In this document: positions 33,568 through 42,541 of the stretch, piece after piece | Layout: each line of letters starts with the position of its first letter | Position numbering within the stretch: position 1 is the first letter of the stretch | NCBI GenBank assembly: GCA_024236495.1 | Contig: JACKKJ010000001.1 | Coordinates: 186,001-250,000 of the forward strand | Direction of reading: 5' to 3' | Length of the DNA stretch: 64,000 nucleotides | DNA from: Paracoccaceae bacterium | GTDB taxonomy: Bacteria > Pseudomonadota > Alphaproteobacteria > Rhodobacterales > Rhodobacteraceae | Notes under the pieces: model-generated | What the model saw: only the letters and a program-made list of their open reading frames with translations | Database searches by the model: none | Told to the model about the DNA's origin: nothing | Position numbers and translations under genes: made by a program

Positions 33568-34554
33568 TCAGCCGCCAACGACGAAGGCATCGGGATAGCC
33601 CGAAGCCCTGACCCGTTCCAACAGGGCATCCCGTTCGGCCGCGCTGAGTGCGGGACCGACGATCACCCGCCAGATCGCGCCATCGCCCGACTTGCGCACG
33701 ACTGCGGACATGCCCGCCTTCGACAATTCCAGCGCGGCGCGCTTGGCGTTTTCCTCGCTGCTGAAGGTTCCGATCTGGACATAGGGCTGCTTGAGCACTC
33801 CGGATACCGGCTCACCGACCTGGGCTGGCTCCGTCGTCACCGCCGCTTCGGGCTCCTGCGCGGCCGGCTTCTTGTCGGCGGGTTTTTCGGGAACCGGCGT
33901 CTGGCTTGATGGCGCTGCTGCCGGCTCGGAAGCCGGGGCTTCCGTCTTGGGTGCCTCGGCTTTCGCAGCGGGCTTTGCCGCCGCCTTTTCGGGGCGCGCG
34001 ACAGGGCGGGACTTGGCGTCGGCCTTGTCGATCGCTGCGGATGCCGCCGCGGCGATGGGATCGATCGCCTTCGTTTCGATCTTGCCGTCAGCCTCGGCCG
34101 GCTCGGCTGCCGGCGGTTCCTCGATCGTCACGGTGCGCAATGCGACGACGCTTACCTTGACCGGCTGCCCCGCAAGCGCCCCCAGCGCCGCCGCCGCATC
34201 CGAAGACATCTGGATCGAGGGCCCCGGGAAATCGCGTTCGCGCCGGAACAGCGCCGCCTTGATCGTCTTGCCGTTCTCGGTGTTTCGGACGATCACCTTC
34301 TCGGGGGTGGTGACCGAGGCGTGGGCAACCCAGATGCCGCCCAGCGACGGCCGGCCGTCCCAAAGTGCGGTGTCGGTCAGGCTGAAAGCCTCCGGTGCCT
34401 CGCGCTCCTCGGTCTTGGCGGGGCGCGACGGCGCCTTGACGATCGCCGGTTCCTCGTTTCCGTCGCCGCCAAAAGGTAGCGTGCCCCCCATGCAGCCCGA
34501 CAGCATGACGGTCATCGCCGTCAGGGCGCCCGCAATCCTAATAAACTCCGGCAT
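33568..34554 (-). CDS. SPOR-domain lipoprotein
   Basis: A 328-residue lipoprotein: signal with lipobox LSGC (Cys21), a structured N-terminal part (about 60-160) that includes GIWVAHASV and KVIVRNTENGKTIKA, a long Ala-Pro-Lys-Glu-rich linker (about 175-255), and a C-terminal SPOR domain (about 256-325, YVQIGTFSSEENAKRAALEL). The N-terminal part has the look of an RlpA-like double-psi barrel in reduced form, which is a guess. SPOR domains bind denuded glycan at the septum. ATG at 34554 has GGGGGCAAGG before it; 34566 is an alternative start. Confidence 0.85.
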   Translation of the reverse strand: MPEFIRIAGALTAMTVMLSGCMGGTLPFGGDGNEEPAIVKAPSRPAKTEEREAPEAFSLTDTALWDGRPSLGGIWVAHASVTTPEKVIVRNTENGKTIKAALFRRERDFPGPSIQMSSDAAAALGALAGQPVKVSVVALRTVTIEEPPAAEPAEADGKIETKAIDPIAAAASAAIDKADAKSRPVARPEKAAAKPAAKAEAPKTEAPASEPAAAPSSQTPVPEKPADKKPAAQEPEAAVTTEPAQVGEPVSGVLKQPYVQIGTFSSEENAKRAALELSKAGMSAVVRKSGDGAIWRVIVGPALSAAERDALLERVRASGYPDAFVVGG

Positions 34555-34801
34555 CCTTGCCCCCATGTCGCGGGCACTTTGCGCCACGCCGCCTGTTGTG
34601 TGTCCGACGGATGCTTCCTGCCATTCCGGTCCCGGTGCGCCCGCTTCGTTCTGCCTCGCGCGCATTCTAGCGACAGGGGGGCATCAAGAAAAGAGCACGA
34701 CGGCCCGCGGGCGGATTTCGGCCTTTCAGAATCGGCCGACGCCCACTAATCCCCGGCAAGGCAAGGCGTATCCCGGTTCGGGACGCGCTTGATCGCCGCC
34801 A

Positions 34802-34889
<88 letters not shown>

Positions 34890-35534
34890 TCACATAACCA
34901 ATTAATCTCAAAAGACTTTTGCCCTCATGGTTTGCGGAGCGTTTTCCCTGAGATACGCAGCGTTCTGCCCCTTCGAGATCTGAAATCACAGGCGAAATAG
35001 TCGCCCAGGATGACCCGAGGCTCTGTTTGGCACTTGGCGCGATACGGTTCCCGGCCGCGGCTTCAGGCGCTGGACTTGACTTTGGGTCATTTCGAAGCTG
35101 ACGAGTGGGCTCTGCCGAATGAACTTGGCTAGAACCGGGGCAGGTCGGTGGTCAAACAACCGCGGCGAGAATTCGCATCAGCCATTCCGACGACGGGAGC
35201 GGGCGAAGCTCTGTTTCCGGCAAGTGCGAAGTGTGCAGAAATTCGCCGCACCTCAAGCGCATCAACCTACCGCAGCTTCTGAACGATTTCTTCGGGCTTG
35301 TGCAGCTTGTTCGCCATCGTCTGTCGTCCGTTTCCTGAAGATCACGGTGAACCAATTCAGAAGGGACATTCCAGCACCTGCGCTGACATTCCTGAGCAGG
35401 ACAATGCGGCGTTACGGCAGACTCTGACTTGAAATCAACAGGATGCAAGAACTGCTTTGCACAACCGACAGGCGTGCCATAGCCTGTCTTCCGATCGGCG
35501 CCGTCAAGCCGCCGCAGAGTTCAGGAGTGTCAGA
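34890..35534. other. Gene-poor stretch after tRNA-Ser
   Basis: About 645 bases, AT-richer at its left end than the flanking DNA (CATAACCAATTAATCTC after the tRNA). I find no convincing gene. Short frames on both strands overlap each other and show no family features, apart from the IS3 OrfA stub at 35250-35317. No integrase gene is present in this window. Confidence 0.6.
35250..35317 (-). pseudogene. IS3-type transposase OrfA remnant
   Basis: On the minus strand the start reads MANKLHKPEEIVQKLR, the usual N-terminus of IS3-family OrfA proteins (compare K-x-H-x-P-E-E-I-V-x-K-L-R). An in-frame TAG follows where a Gln is expected, then VDALE. Similarity ends there, so this is a 5' stub with a stop mutation. 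Confidence 0.6.
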
Positions 35535-36488
35535 ATGGTCGATGCGACAGACCGCGCGGTGTTTGGAAACCCCGGCGACGGAATCGGTTATGAGCCGACA
35601 TACAGCGGCGTCACGAGCCTGTTCCGGCGACCGTATTCGCGCGACTTGACCGGGGTCGACATCACCGCCTGGGGCATTCCTTACGACCTGTCGGTCACCA
35701 ACCGCCCCGGTTGCCGGCTTGGTCCCCGTGCGATCCGCGCCGCCTCGACCAACCTGGCGTGGGATGGCGGACCTTGGCCCTGGGGCTTTGATCCGTTCGA
35801 GAGGCTGCGCATGGTCGACTACGGTGATTGCAGCTTCGATCCCGGTTTTCCGATGCAGGTGATGGACCGGATCGAAGCCGAGGCCCGCGCAATCCTGTCA
35901 TCGGGTACCTTCCTCTTGACCATGGGAGGCGATCATTCCGTTACCTACCCGGTGCTCAAGGCGCAGGCCGACCGGCATGGGCCGTTGTCGTTGATCCAGA
36001 TCGACGCCCATTGCGACACCTGGTCCGAAAGCCCAAGGCGGCTTGACCACGGATCGATGTTCTACCACGCGGTGCAGGACGGTATCCTGGCTCCAGAACG
36101 CTCGATCCAGGTGGGGCTGCGGACGATGAACACATCCACGCACGGCTTCACCCAGCTTGATGCCGAATGGGTGCATGAAAATGGCATAGCCGCGACCGTT
36201 TCGCGCATCCAGGCGGTGGTGGGCGCGGCGCCTGCCTATCTGACGTTCGACATCGACGCGCTCGACCCGGCCTTTGCACCGGGAACCGGCACGCCGGTGT
36301 GCGGGGGGCTGGCCACCTGGCAGGCTCAGGCGCTGATCCGGCGACTTGGGGGGCTGTCCCTTGTCGGGGCCGACCTCGTCGAGGTGTCGCCGCCCTTCGA
36401 CCATGCCGAAATCACCGCGCTGGCGGGAGCCAGTCTTTTGATGGACATGGTTTGCCTTCTGGCCAGCAAAGACTCTACCGCCCGGTAG
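35535..36488 (+). CDS. speB: Ureohydrolase (agmatinase/guanidino-acid hydrolase family)
   Basis: A 317-residue arginase/agmatinase-fold enzyme with all manganese motifs: GGDHSV (131-136), DAHCDT (157-162) and FDIDALDPAFAPGTGTP near 238-254. It cleaves a guanidino substrate to an amine and urea; agmatine is the default, but guanidinobutyrate or guanidinopropionate are as likely without context. The ATG at 35535 has AGGAG 7 bases upstream and replaces a longer frame. It sits alone beside IS debris after tRNA-Ser, so it may be acquired DNA. Confidence 0.85.
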   Translation: MVDATDRAVFGNPGDGIGYEPTYSGVTSLFRRPYSRDLTGVDITAWGIPYDLSVTNRPGCRLGPRAIRAASTNLAWDGGPWPWGFDPFERLRMVDYGDCSFDPGFPMQVMDRIEAEARAILSSGTFLLTMGGDHSVTYPVLKAQADRHGPLSLIQIDAHCDTWSESPRRLDHGSMFYHAVQDGILAPERSIQVGLRTMNTSTHGFTQLDAEWVHENGIAATVSRIQAVVGAAPAYLTFDIDALDPAFAPGTGTPVCGGLATWQAQALIRRLGGLSLVGADLVEVSPPFDHAEITALAGASLLMDMVCLLASKDSTAR

Positions 36489-36539
36489 CGATGCGGGCGC
36501 TGTCAGGGAGAACCGGGGCGAGACGTGGGAAGATGCCAG

Positions 36540-36624
36540 GTAGCGTCCGCGCCTGACGTAACCCGGCCCGTTCAAGGGGTTCAAGACGCGCCCCGAAGTC
36601 ATCCGCCGGGCAGTGATGCTCTAC
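36540..36624. repeat. 85-bp direct repeat, copy 1 (IS6-derived)
   Basis: GTAGCGTCCGCGCCTGACG onward matches 42171-42255 in the same orientation with six mismatches. It covers the 5' end of an IS6-type transposase gene plus about 30 bases of upstream sequence. Confidence 0.85.
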
Positions 36625-36700
36625 GTTCGCGTTCCTCTGTCGCCACGCAATGTTGAGAATCTGCTGCACGAGCGCGGTATCGAACCAGATCGGAGCCCAA
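36571..36700 (+). pseudogene. IS6-family transposase N-terminal remnant (copy 1)
   Basis: The frame reads FKGFKTRPEVIRRAVMLY, then VPLSPRNVENLLHERGIE, matching the start of IS6-family transposases (P-P-E-x-I, LSxRxVEELLxxRGI). After GIEPDRS the similarity stops and the rest of the enzyme, including the DDE domain, is missing. Confidence 0.72.
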
Positions 36701-36857
36701 GCTGCCAAGCTCGTCCCCCACGAGAGATCGCATCTGGGCAAGAACGGTTTCCATCAGCCCAGATCCCCGGCCTCGGTAGATCGACAGCCCGGATCAAGAA
36801 TTGCTATGCTGGTTCTGATCGGAAGCTTCCTTCAAATCGCGCGACTGGAGAGCCTGC

Positions 36858-37250
36858 ATGACATATGTGAAGGGAAGCTGCCTTTGTCGATCGGTCCAAT
36901 ACGAAGCCGCGGTTTCGAACGAACAGGTGCTCGCTTGCCATTGCGAAAAATGCGCGCGCACAAGCGGTCATCACGCGGTCATGGTTGCTTGTTCCAGCGA
37001 AGGGCCGGACATTTCGGATCGAAACCATCGACTGCGCTGGTACCGCTCTTCGTTTCAAGTCGACAGGGGCTTCTGTTCGGAGTGTGGCGGAAACGTCTTC
37101 TGGCGCGATTTGGCGAGTGGAACGACCTATGTGACGCTGGGCACGGTTGACGGTCCAACAGGGCTGTCAGTCACGCGTCATATCTTCGTCGGGTCGAAGT
37201 CTGACTATTATGACATCACCGACGGGTTGCCCCAAGCGCCCGAATGGTAG
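36858..37250 (+). CDS. GFA family (CENP-V/GFA domain) zinc protein
   Basis: A 130-residue protein with the paired Cys motifs of the GFA fold: GSCLC (C8, C10), CHCEKC (C27, C29, C32) and FCSECGGNVFW near 72-82. Family members were named for a glutathione-dependent formaldehyde-activating enzyme, though most are of unproven function. It lies between two IS fragments; the IS3 stub lies on the opposite strand 25 bases after its stop. Codon use is less GC-biased than neighbouring core genes. Confidence 0.82.
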   Translation: MTYVKGSCLCRSVQYEAAVSNEQVLACHCEKCARTSGHHAVMVACSSEGPDISDRNHRLRWYRSSFQVDRGFCSECGGNVFWRDLASGTTYVTLGTVDGPTGLSVTRHIFVGSKSDYYDITDGLPQAPEW

Positions 37251-37275
37251 CGTGGCGGCGCCATTCAGGGCGCAT

Positions 37276-37350
37276 CGTCCGGCCGCTGGTCAGTGCCAAC
37301 CGCACCGCTTCACGCTGAAACTCCGGCGTCGGCCCGCTTCCGTTTCCCAT
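37276..37350 (-). pseudogene. IS3-type OrfA remnant
   Basis: The minus strand has AGGAGGTG before an ATG that reads MGNGSGPTPEFQREAVRL then ALTSGRT, the N-terminus of a Rhodobacterales IS3-type OrfA. The frame leaves the family after about 25 codons. It does not belong to the same element as the stub at 35317, since the two sequences differ. Confidence 0.62.
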
Positions 37351-37404
37351 AGAACACCTCCTGGTTCCTCAGTTGGTGCTCTCCACAAGACCCGGGCAAG
37401 TCCA

Positions 37405-37431
37405 AGGAGCCTTGCCAAGCGCAAGGCTCCT
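37405..37431. terminator. Perfect 10-bp hairpin downstream of the flavoprotein gene
   Basis: AGGAGCCTTG and CAAGGCTCCT flank a 7-base loop. It lies 128 bases after the stop of the minus-strand flavoprotein gene and 55 bases before the IS3 stub, so it may end the flavoprotein transcript. No T-run. Confidence 0.45.
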
Positions 37432-37558
37432 CGCTCTATACCTCGCCCGAGCATCAGGCTGTCCGCCAGGGTCGTCTTTTTCCGCGTCACACGCACCGAC
37501 CCCGAGTGGTCCATGCAGCGCAAGGCATGATCGAAGTGATGCTTCCAGGTGGAATTCA

Positions 37559-39484
37559 TCAGATCGCGGCGGCGGCTTTCAATCCCTCAAAAACCGCCTC
37601 CTCGGCCGTCCTCGGCGCCATGGCGTCACCAATCGTAACCACCTGGGCGAGATCGGCCAGCTGGGCGCGCAACGCGTCGACCGGGCGGTGACCAAGGCAG
37701 AGGACCACCGTATCGGCTTCGACCTCGATGGCGGCGGCACTGGACGTGTGTTGCAAATAGACTGTCCCGCCCGCCGCGCCATAAAGTCTGGCGTAGGGCG
37801 TCACCGTGACCCCCAAGGCATGCAGCCGGGCGGCAAGGTCGTCGCGGACGTAAAGCGGCAGCTGGCCGCCTAGCATCGGGGCGGTCAGGGCCAGAGTCAC
37901 GCTGCAACCCTGCTGCACCAGGGCCTCGGCAATCCCCGGTCCGATCCAGTCAGCGCGCCAATCGGAGACGAGCACGCGGCGCCCGGTCTTGGTGCCCTGC
38001 AGAACCTGCCAGGCGGTCACGATCTGAACCGAGCCATCCTCAGGCAGGTCCGGGACATAGGGCACGGCGCCGGTGGCGAGGATCACGACGTCGGGGGCTT
38101 CTTCCTCGACCAAAGCGCGAGTCACGCGGGTGCCGCGGATCACCCTGACTTGGGATAGTTCCATCTCGCGGGCGAGGTTGGTGACGATGCCGCCGAACTC
38201 GGCGCGGCGCGGGAGGAGTTGCGCCAGCCTGGCCTGACCACCTAACTGCAACTCTGCCTCGTAAAGCGTGACATCGTGGCCACGAGCGGCAGCCACAGCG
38301 GCGGCCTTCATGCCGGCCGGGCCTCCGCCGACCACCATGACTTTACGGGGGACCGCTCGGGCCAGGGAGCCGAACCGCAGTTCGCGCCCAGTTTCAGGGT
38401 GCTGGATGCAAGAGATCGGCAATCCGCGGTGGAAATGGCCTATGCAGGCCTGGTTGCAGCCGATGCAGGCGCGGATGTCGTCGAAGCGGCCTGCTTCGGC
38501 CTTCACCGGCATCTCGGGATCGGCAATCAGTGCCCGGGTCATACCACACATGTCAGCGTGGCCCGCCGCAAGGATCGCCTCTGCTACCTGCGGCTGGTTG
38601 ATACGCCCCGCCACAAAGACCGGCACCCCCACCGCTCGCTTGATCCGCCCAGCCTCCTCGGCCAGGTAGCCCGCTGCATAGGCCATAGGCGGCACGATAT
38701 GGACCGCGCCACCCAAAGTGGCGGAGGTACCAACCGTGACGTTGAGGTAGTCGACCAACGGGGAGAGGGAACGGGCGGCCTGCTCCACTTCAGAGGCCTG
38801 CAAGCCGGCCTCCTCGCGCTCGTCGGCCGAAATCCGCATACCGATGATGAAGTCGTCCGGGACCGCCGCACGCATTGCCGAAAGGCAATCGCGCAGGAAA
38901 AGCGTCCGATCCTGGCCCCATGCATCACGACGCAGGTTCACCCGCGGATTAAGGAATTGCGCCGGGAGGTAGCCATGGCTGGCCACATATTCCACCCCGT
39001 CAAAGCCTGCCGCCGCCAGACGCGCGGCAGATGCCGCATAGCCCGCCACGATTTCGGCGATCATGTCCGCATCCAGCTCCCGCGGCATGACGTGGAAGCG
39101 CTCATTCGGCACGACCGAGGGCGCCCAGGCCACCGCCAGGAGCCCGTCCGCGCTTTCCATGATTTCACGCCCCGGATGGAAAAGCTGGCTGACGATCACC
39201 GCCCCCTCGGCATGGACCGCTTGCGCCAATGCGCGGAACCCTGGAATGCAGGCGTCCTCGGTTGCCATCAGAAGATGCGAGGTATAGCGCGCGGTCTCGT
39301 GCACCCCCGCCACCTGCGTGACGATAAGCCCCACGCCGCCCTTGGCACGAGCGCGATGATATTCGATCAAGGCATCATTGACCGTGCCATCCGTGGGTAG
39401 TGTCGTGTCATGCCCGGTCGAAAGAATCCGGTTGCGGATTTCACGGCCGCGGATCGTCAGTGGCGAGAACAAGTGAGGGAACAT
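37559..39484 (-). CDS. Old-yellow-enzyme/FAD two-domain oxidoreductase (2,4-dienoyl-CoA reductase/TMADH family)
   Basis: A 641-residue flavoprotein: an FMN TIM barrel (about 1-330, FPHLFSPLTIRGREIRNR, HGYLPAQFLNPRVN), a Cys cluster for one [4Fe-4S] (CIGCNQACIGHFHRG, then ISC, about 337-356), and a C-terminal FAD/NAD-binding half starting VMVVGGGPAGMKAA near 380. The plan is that of 2,4-dienoyl-CoA reductase, trimethylamine dehydrogenase and N-methylproline (stachydrine) demethylase. The barrel resembles the amine-demethylase branch to my eye, but the substrate cannot be fixed. The ATG at 39484 gives the conserved MFPHLFSPL start. It is bounded by IS remnants on both sides. Confidence 0.85.
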   Translation of the reverse strand: MFPHLFSPLTIRGREIRNRILSTGHDTTLPTDGTVNDALIEYHRARAKGGVGLIVTQVAGVHETARYTSHLLMATEDACIPGFRALAQAVHAEGAVIVSQLFHPGREIMESADGLLAVAWAPSVVPNERFHVMPRELDADMIAEIVAGYAASAARLAAAGFDGVEYVASHGYLPAQFLNPRVNLRRDAWGQDRTLFLRDCLSAMRAAVPDDFIIGMRISADEREEAGLQASEVEQAARSLSPLVDYLNVTVGTSATLGGAVHIVPPMAYAAGYLAEEAGRIKRAVGVPVFVAGRINQPQVAEAILAAGHADMCGMTRALIADPEMPVKAEAGRFDDIRACIGCNQACIGHFHRGLPISCIQHPETGRELRFGSLARAVPRKVMVVGGGPAGMKAAAVAAARGHDVTLYEAELQLGGQARLAQLLPRRAEFGGIVTNLAREMELSQVRVIRGTRVTRALVEEEAPDVVILATGAVPYVPDLPEDGSVQIVTAWQVLQGTKTGRRVLVSDWRADWIGPGIAEALVQQGCSVTLALTAPMLGGQLPLYVRDDLAARLHALGVTVTPYARLYGAAGGTVYLQHTSSAAAIEVEADTVVLCLGHRPVDALRAQLADLAQVVTIGDAMAPRTAEEAVFEGLKAAAAI

Positions 39485-39553
39485 CCGAGATTCTTCCTTT
39501 AGGCCGCCGATCGGTTGGCAAGAGCGCATTGTCTTCAGTCGATTGCATGCCGT

Positions 39554-39712
39554 CTAGTTACAGGGCGGGATTGGCCAAGGGCCGCAAGAGTCGCATTGAG
39601 TGAAGCGCTTGAGGGCATCAACAGGCCGAGGCCGCAAGCGGCGTTGCAGGGTTGACAGCAGCATGTCTTGAAACCTCGTCCATGCGCCCGAATGCAGATC
39701 GAACCGAGCCAT
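39554..39712 (-). pseudogene. Possible IS5-type transposase remnant
   Basis: The minus-strand frame starts MARFDLHSGAWTRFQDMLL, close to the common IS5-family N-terminus MARFDL-x-x-x-E-W-x-x-I-x-x-LLP. Later GPW resembles the G-A-P-W motif. It ends after about 52 codons. Weak similarity; could be chance. Confidence 0.4.
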
Positions 39713-40101
39713 GTGCGTCCTCCTCGGGGAGATGCCGCATGCCCCTGGAAAGAGCCATGCCGAAGTGTTGCCGGCATCTGGCCATCGAAGTCTCAAGCTC
39801 AGAGATACGGCCACGAAATGAAAGAATCGGGCCATGCTTACCCCTGTTGCCTCTGTCTCGAAGATGCAGAATCCCGAGGCGAGAAATCAATACATGTCGC
39901 CACCCAAGAGCATCCTTTCCAGCCCGTATCTACAAGCAAGGTCAGCTTGCTTCCCCTGAAGTGTCCCTGGCATGCAACAGCGAGGAGCATCCTTCTGGAT
40001 CAACACGAAGACGATACCAACGAACGCGCGATCGCATGCGGGCGAAGCCGCGGCCTGACACCCTCGCAACCTGCACCGGATCAGGCACCCCGGTTCGTGG
40101 C
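39713..40101. other. Non-coding stretch between IS remnant and aldehyde dehydrogenase stub
   Basis: No gene found. A frame around 39975-40015 reads ASFWINTKTI, faintly like an aldehyde dehydrogenase C-terminus (WINTYKTI), so it may belong to the same decayed gene as the stub at 40102. Confidence 0.4.
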
Positions 40102-40224
40102 CACCGTATTGCCGACAGGCTTCAAGCGGGGCATATCTGGCTCAATACGCCGCAGATCGTCTGTCCGGATGCCGGCTGGGGCGGCTACAAGGCCAGCGAC
40201 GTCGGCTATTGTCTGGAACCATGA
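40102..40224 (+). pseudogene. Aldehyde dehydrogenase C-terminal remnant
   Basis: The frame reads HRIADRLQAGHIWLNTPQI, then PDAGWGGYKASDVG, which is the well-known C-terminal region of aldehyde dehydrogenases (LQAGxxWxNTxxxxxPxxPxGGxKxSGxG). No catalytic domain precedes it in this or a neighbouring frame, so it is the 3' end of a deleted gene. It ends 59 bases before the amidohydrolase start. Confidence 0.65.
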
Positions 40225-40283
40225 GGCCTGGCCGGTTCGCATGGTCTCAGGCACGTCACCGCGGCGCATCCGAAGGAGAAGTC

Positions 40284-41969
40284 ATGTCTGTCACTGCCGA
40301 TCTCATCATCCATAACGGCCGGCTACGCACGATGGATGCCAAGCGACCGATAGCGCAAGCCCTTGCGGTGCTGGCCAACCGCATCATCCGCGTCGGTTCG
40401 GACGCCGCGTGCGAGGCATTGCGCGGCCCCGATACACAAGTGATTGACGCTGGCGGCGCCACCGTGCTGCCAGGCTTCAACGAAGCACACCTGCACATCT
40501 TCGGCGGCGGCGTGTCGCTGGGACAGCTTTCGCTGGCCGATGTGAAGGGTGCGGAGCAGCTTGCCGCCCGCATTGCCGAATGGCGGGCCGAGAACCCGGA
40601 GGCCGAATTCGTCGCCTGTCATTCCGCTGCCTACAACATCATCTCGGACGACCGGCTGCCTCTTCGGCAGGACCTCGACCTGATCTGCCCCGACCTTCCG
40701 CTTGAGGTGGTTGCGAGCGATCATCACACGTCATGGGTCAACACCGCCGCGCTGAGGCTTGCCGGGATCGAGCGGGGGTTCGCGCTGGCACCAGGAAGCG
40801 AGGTGGTCGTTGGTGACGACGGGCTTGCCACCGGCGAACTGCGTGAGGCCCCGGCAATGAACCTGGTCGCAGCCCGTTCCCCATCGGGCGGCCGTGCCTC
40901 GCTTGGTGCCGTGAGTTCGGCCGAGGAGTCCGGCATCACTGCCGACCAGCGCGCCGCCGATATCGAGGCGATCCGCGCCGGACTCGCCTATTGCGCCAGC
41001 TACGGCATCACCTCGATCCAGAACATGGACGGCAATTACTACCAGCTCGACATCCTTCGCGAACTGGAAGCGGACGGTGCGCTGCCGATCCGGGTGCGCG
41101 TGCCCTATCTGTTGACCCCTGACACCGACCCGCGCCATGTGCGGATCGCCGCGGATTGGCGCCAGGAGTTCCAAAGCGATTTCATTACATGTGATTTCGT
41201 AAAGCTTTTCGCCGATGGCGTGGTTGAATCCGGCACAGCGGTGATGGTCGAGGGCTACAGCGACGCGCCCGGCAAGAACGGCACCCCCCTGTTTTCTCCT
41301 GACAGCATGAACGCTGCGGTCGAACTGGCCGACAGCCTCGGACTGCAGGTCGCGGTTCATGCCATAGGCGACGGCGCGGTGCGCCAGGTGCTCGACGCCT
41401 ACGAGGCTGCCCGCAAGGCGAATGGTGCGCGCGATAGCCGCCACCGGATCGAACATGTCGAACTGCTGCATGATGACGACTTCCCGCGGTTTCGGGAACT
41501 CGGCGCCGTCGCCTCCATGCAGCCGCCGCATCCGCCCGGGGCGATGGATTTTCCCGTATCCACCTATCTGCCGCGCATCGGCGAGGCCCGCGAGGACACC
41601 GCGTTTCGTTCGCGCGAACTGCTGGAAGCGGGCGTGCCGGTCGTCTTCTCCTCCGACTGGCCGGTGGCGCGACTGTCGCCGATGGCCGGCATCCAGGCGG
41701 CGGTGACCCGCAAGCCCTGGCGGCAGGGTGGCAAGGATCAGTCGGTTACGCTGGATCAGGCGCTGAACGCCTACACTGCCGCCGGGGCATGGGTCGAATT
41801 TCGGGAGGGCACCAAGGGCCGTCTGGCCCCCGGCTATCTCGCGGATATCGCCATTCTCGATGCCGATCTCGATGCCGTGCCGGCTGAGCGACTGGGAAAT
41901 GTCGCGGCTGCTGTGACCATCTGCAACGGCAGGATCGTCTACCGTAGCGATGCAGCAGAACATTCTTGA
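40284..41969 (+). CDS. YtcJ-type amidohydrolase (Amidohydro_3)
   Basis: A 561-residue metal-dependent amidohydrolase. The N-terminal small beta domain (ADLIIHNGRLRTMD) leads to the first metal motif HLH (69 and 71); later come a KLFADGVVESGTA segment near 310, VHAIGDGA near 360, RIEHVELL near 387 and SSDWPV near 456. The C-terminus rejoins the beta domain (PGYLADIAILDAD). YtcJ-like enzymes hydrolyse amide, imide or formyl groups of varied compounds. GAAGGAGAAG precedes the chosen ATG. It may form a catabolic pair with the flavoprotein on the opposite strand, but nothing proves it. Confidence 0.85.
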   Translation: MSVTADLIIHNGRLRTMDAKRPIAQALAVLANRIIRVGSDAACEALRGPDTQVIDAGGATVLPGFNEAHLHIFGGGVSLGQLSLADVKGAEQLAARIAEWRAENPEAEFVACHSAAYNIISDDRLPLRQDLDLICPDLPLEVVASDHHTSWVNTAALRLAGIERGFALAPGSEVVVGDDGLATGELREAPAMNLVAARSPSGGRASLGAVSSAEESGITADQRAADIEAIRAGLAYCASYGITSIQNMDGNYYQLDILRELEADGALPIRVRVPYLLTPDTDPRHVRIAADWRQEFQSDFITCDFVKLFADGVVESGTAVMVEGYSDAPGKNGTPLFSPDSMNAAVELADSLGLQVAVHAIGDGAVRQVLDAYEAARKANGARDSRHRIEHVELLHDDDFPRFRELGAVASMQPPHPPGAMDFPVSTYLPRIGEAREDTAFRSRELLEAGVPVVFSSDWPVARLSPMAGIQAAVTRKPWRQGGKDQSVTLDQALNAYTAAGAWVEFREGTKGRLAPGYLADIAILDADLDAVPAERLGNVAAAVTICNGRIVYRSDAAEHS

Positions 41970-42170
41970 CCGCGAGGCGCAGAGGGGAGTTATGCGCCCG
42001 CAGTTTCTGGCCGACGATCCTCGCCAACTGACCGTCCCGGGGCGGCCACGGCGTTGGCACCGGCAGCGCCCGTCGTGCGACGGAATTCTTGATAGAGTGT
42101 GCCGATGCCCAAACGCGCCTCCAGACGGCTCCGGCAGGGGAACTTGGCCTGAGGAGTGGCATGGCGCCGC

Positions 42171-42255
42171 GTAGCGTCCGCGCCTGACGGAACCCGGCCC
42201 GTTCACATGGTTCAGGACGCGCCCCGAAGTCATCCGCCGGGCGGTGATGCTCTAC
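42171..42255. repeat. 85-bp direct repeat, copy 2 (IS6-derived)
   Basis: Direct match to 36540-36624 with six mismatches. Similarity continues at lower level into the transposase coding part. Confidence 0.85.
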
Positions 42256-42393
42256 CGTATCCCGCACTCGCTCCACAACGTCGAGGGGCTTCTGCGTCAG
42301 CGGGGCGTCGATATCAGCCACGAGACGGTTCGGTTCTGGCGGCTTTGGCAGGTCCTCTTCGCTCGGGTGGCGAGCCAGTCATTGCTGACATGA
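42202..42393 (+). pseudogene. IS6-family transposase N-terminal remnant (copy 2)
   Basis: The frame reads FTWFRTRPEVIRRAVMLY, HSLHNVEGLLRQRGVDIS and HETVRFW, the N-terminal and HTH-like region of IS6-family transposases, then runs out to a stop after 63 codons. The DDE catalytic domain is missing. It retains more of the gene than copy 1. Confidence 0.75.
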
Positions 42394-42541
42394 CCAGAAC
42401 GCCCCGGAACCCATGTCCAGGCGACCGCCGCTGCGCACCGGCTTGGTCGGGGCGCGGGTCCGTGTCAGTATCGCCGCACCTTTCCGCATGGCCCGCCTGG
42501 GTTCGCAAGGTCGGTCTACATGGGGCCTTGTGCGCCGGGTG

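Larger units (their letters stand above)
41970..42541. other. Intergenic stretch with IS6 remnant
   Basis: About 570 bases without an intact gene. It holds the second copy of the 85-bp repeat and an IS6-type transposase N-terminal stub (42202-42393). The first 200 and last 150 bases show nothing I can identify. Confidence 0.6.

Noticed and set aside
35119..35448. Two overlapping frames near 100 residues on opposite strands after tRNA-Ser
   Set aside because: Neither shows a ribosome site or family motif; only the IS3 OrfA stub in a third frame is convincing.
37373..37873. Plus-strand frames over the 3' end of the flavoprotein gene
   Set aside because: Mostly antisense to the flavoprotein; low-complexity translation.
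40102..40224. Aldehyde dehydrogenase stub as the missing sulfolactaldehyde dehydrogenase
   Set aside because: Only about 40 C-terminal residues remain; no active site, and it is 16 kb from the operon.
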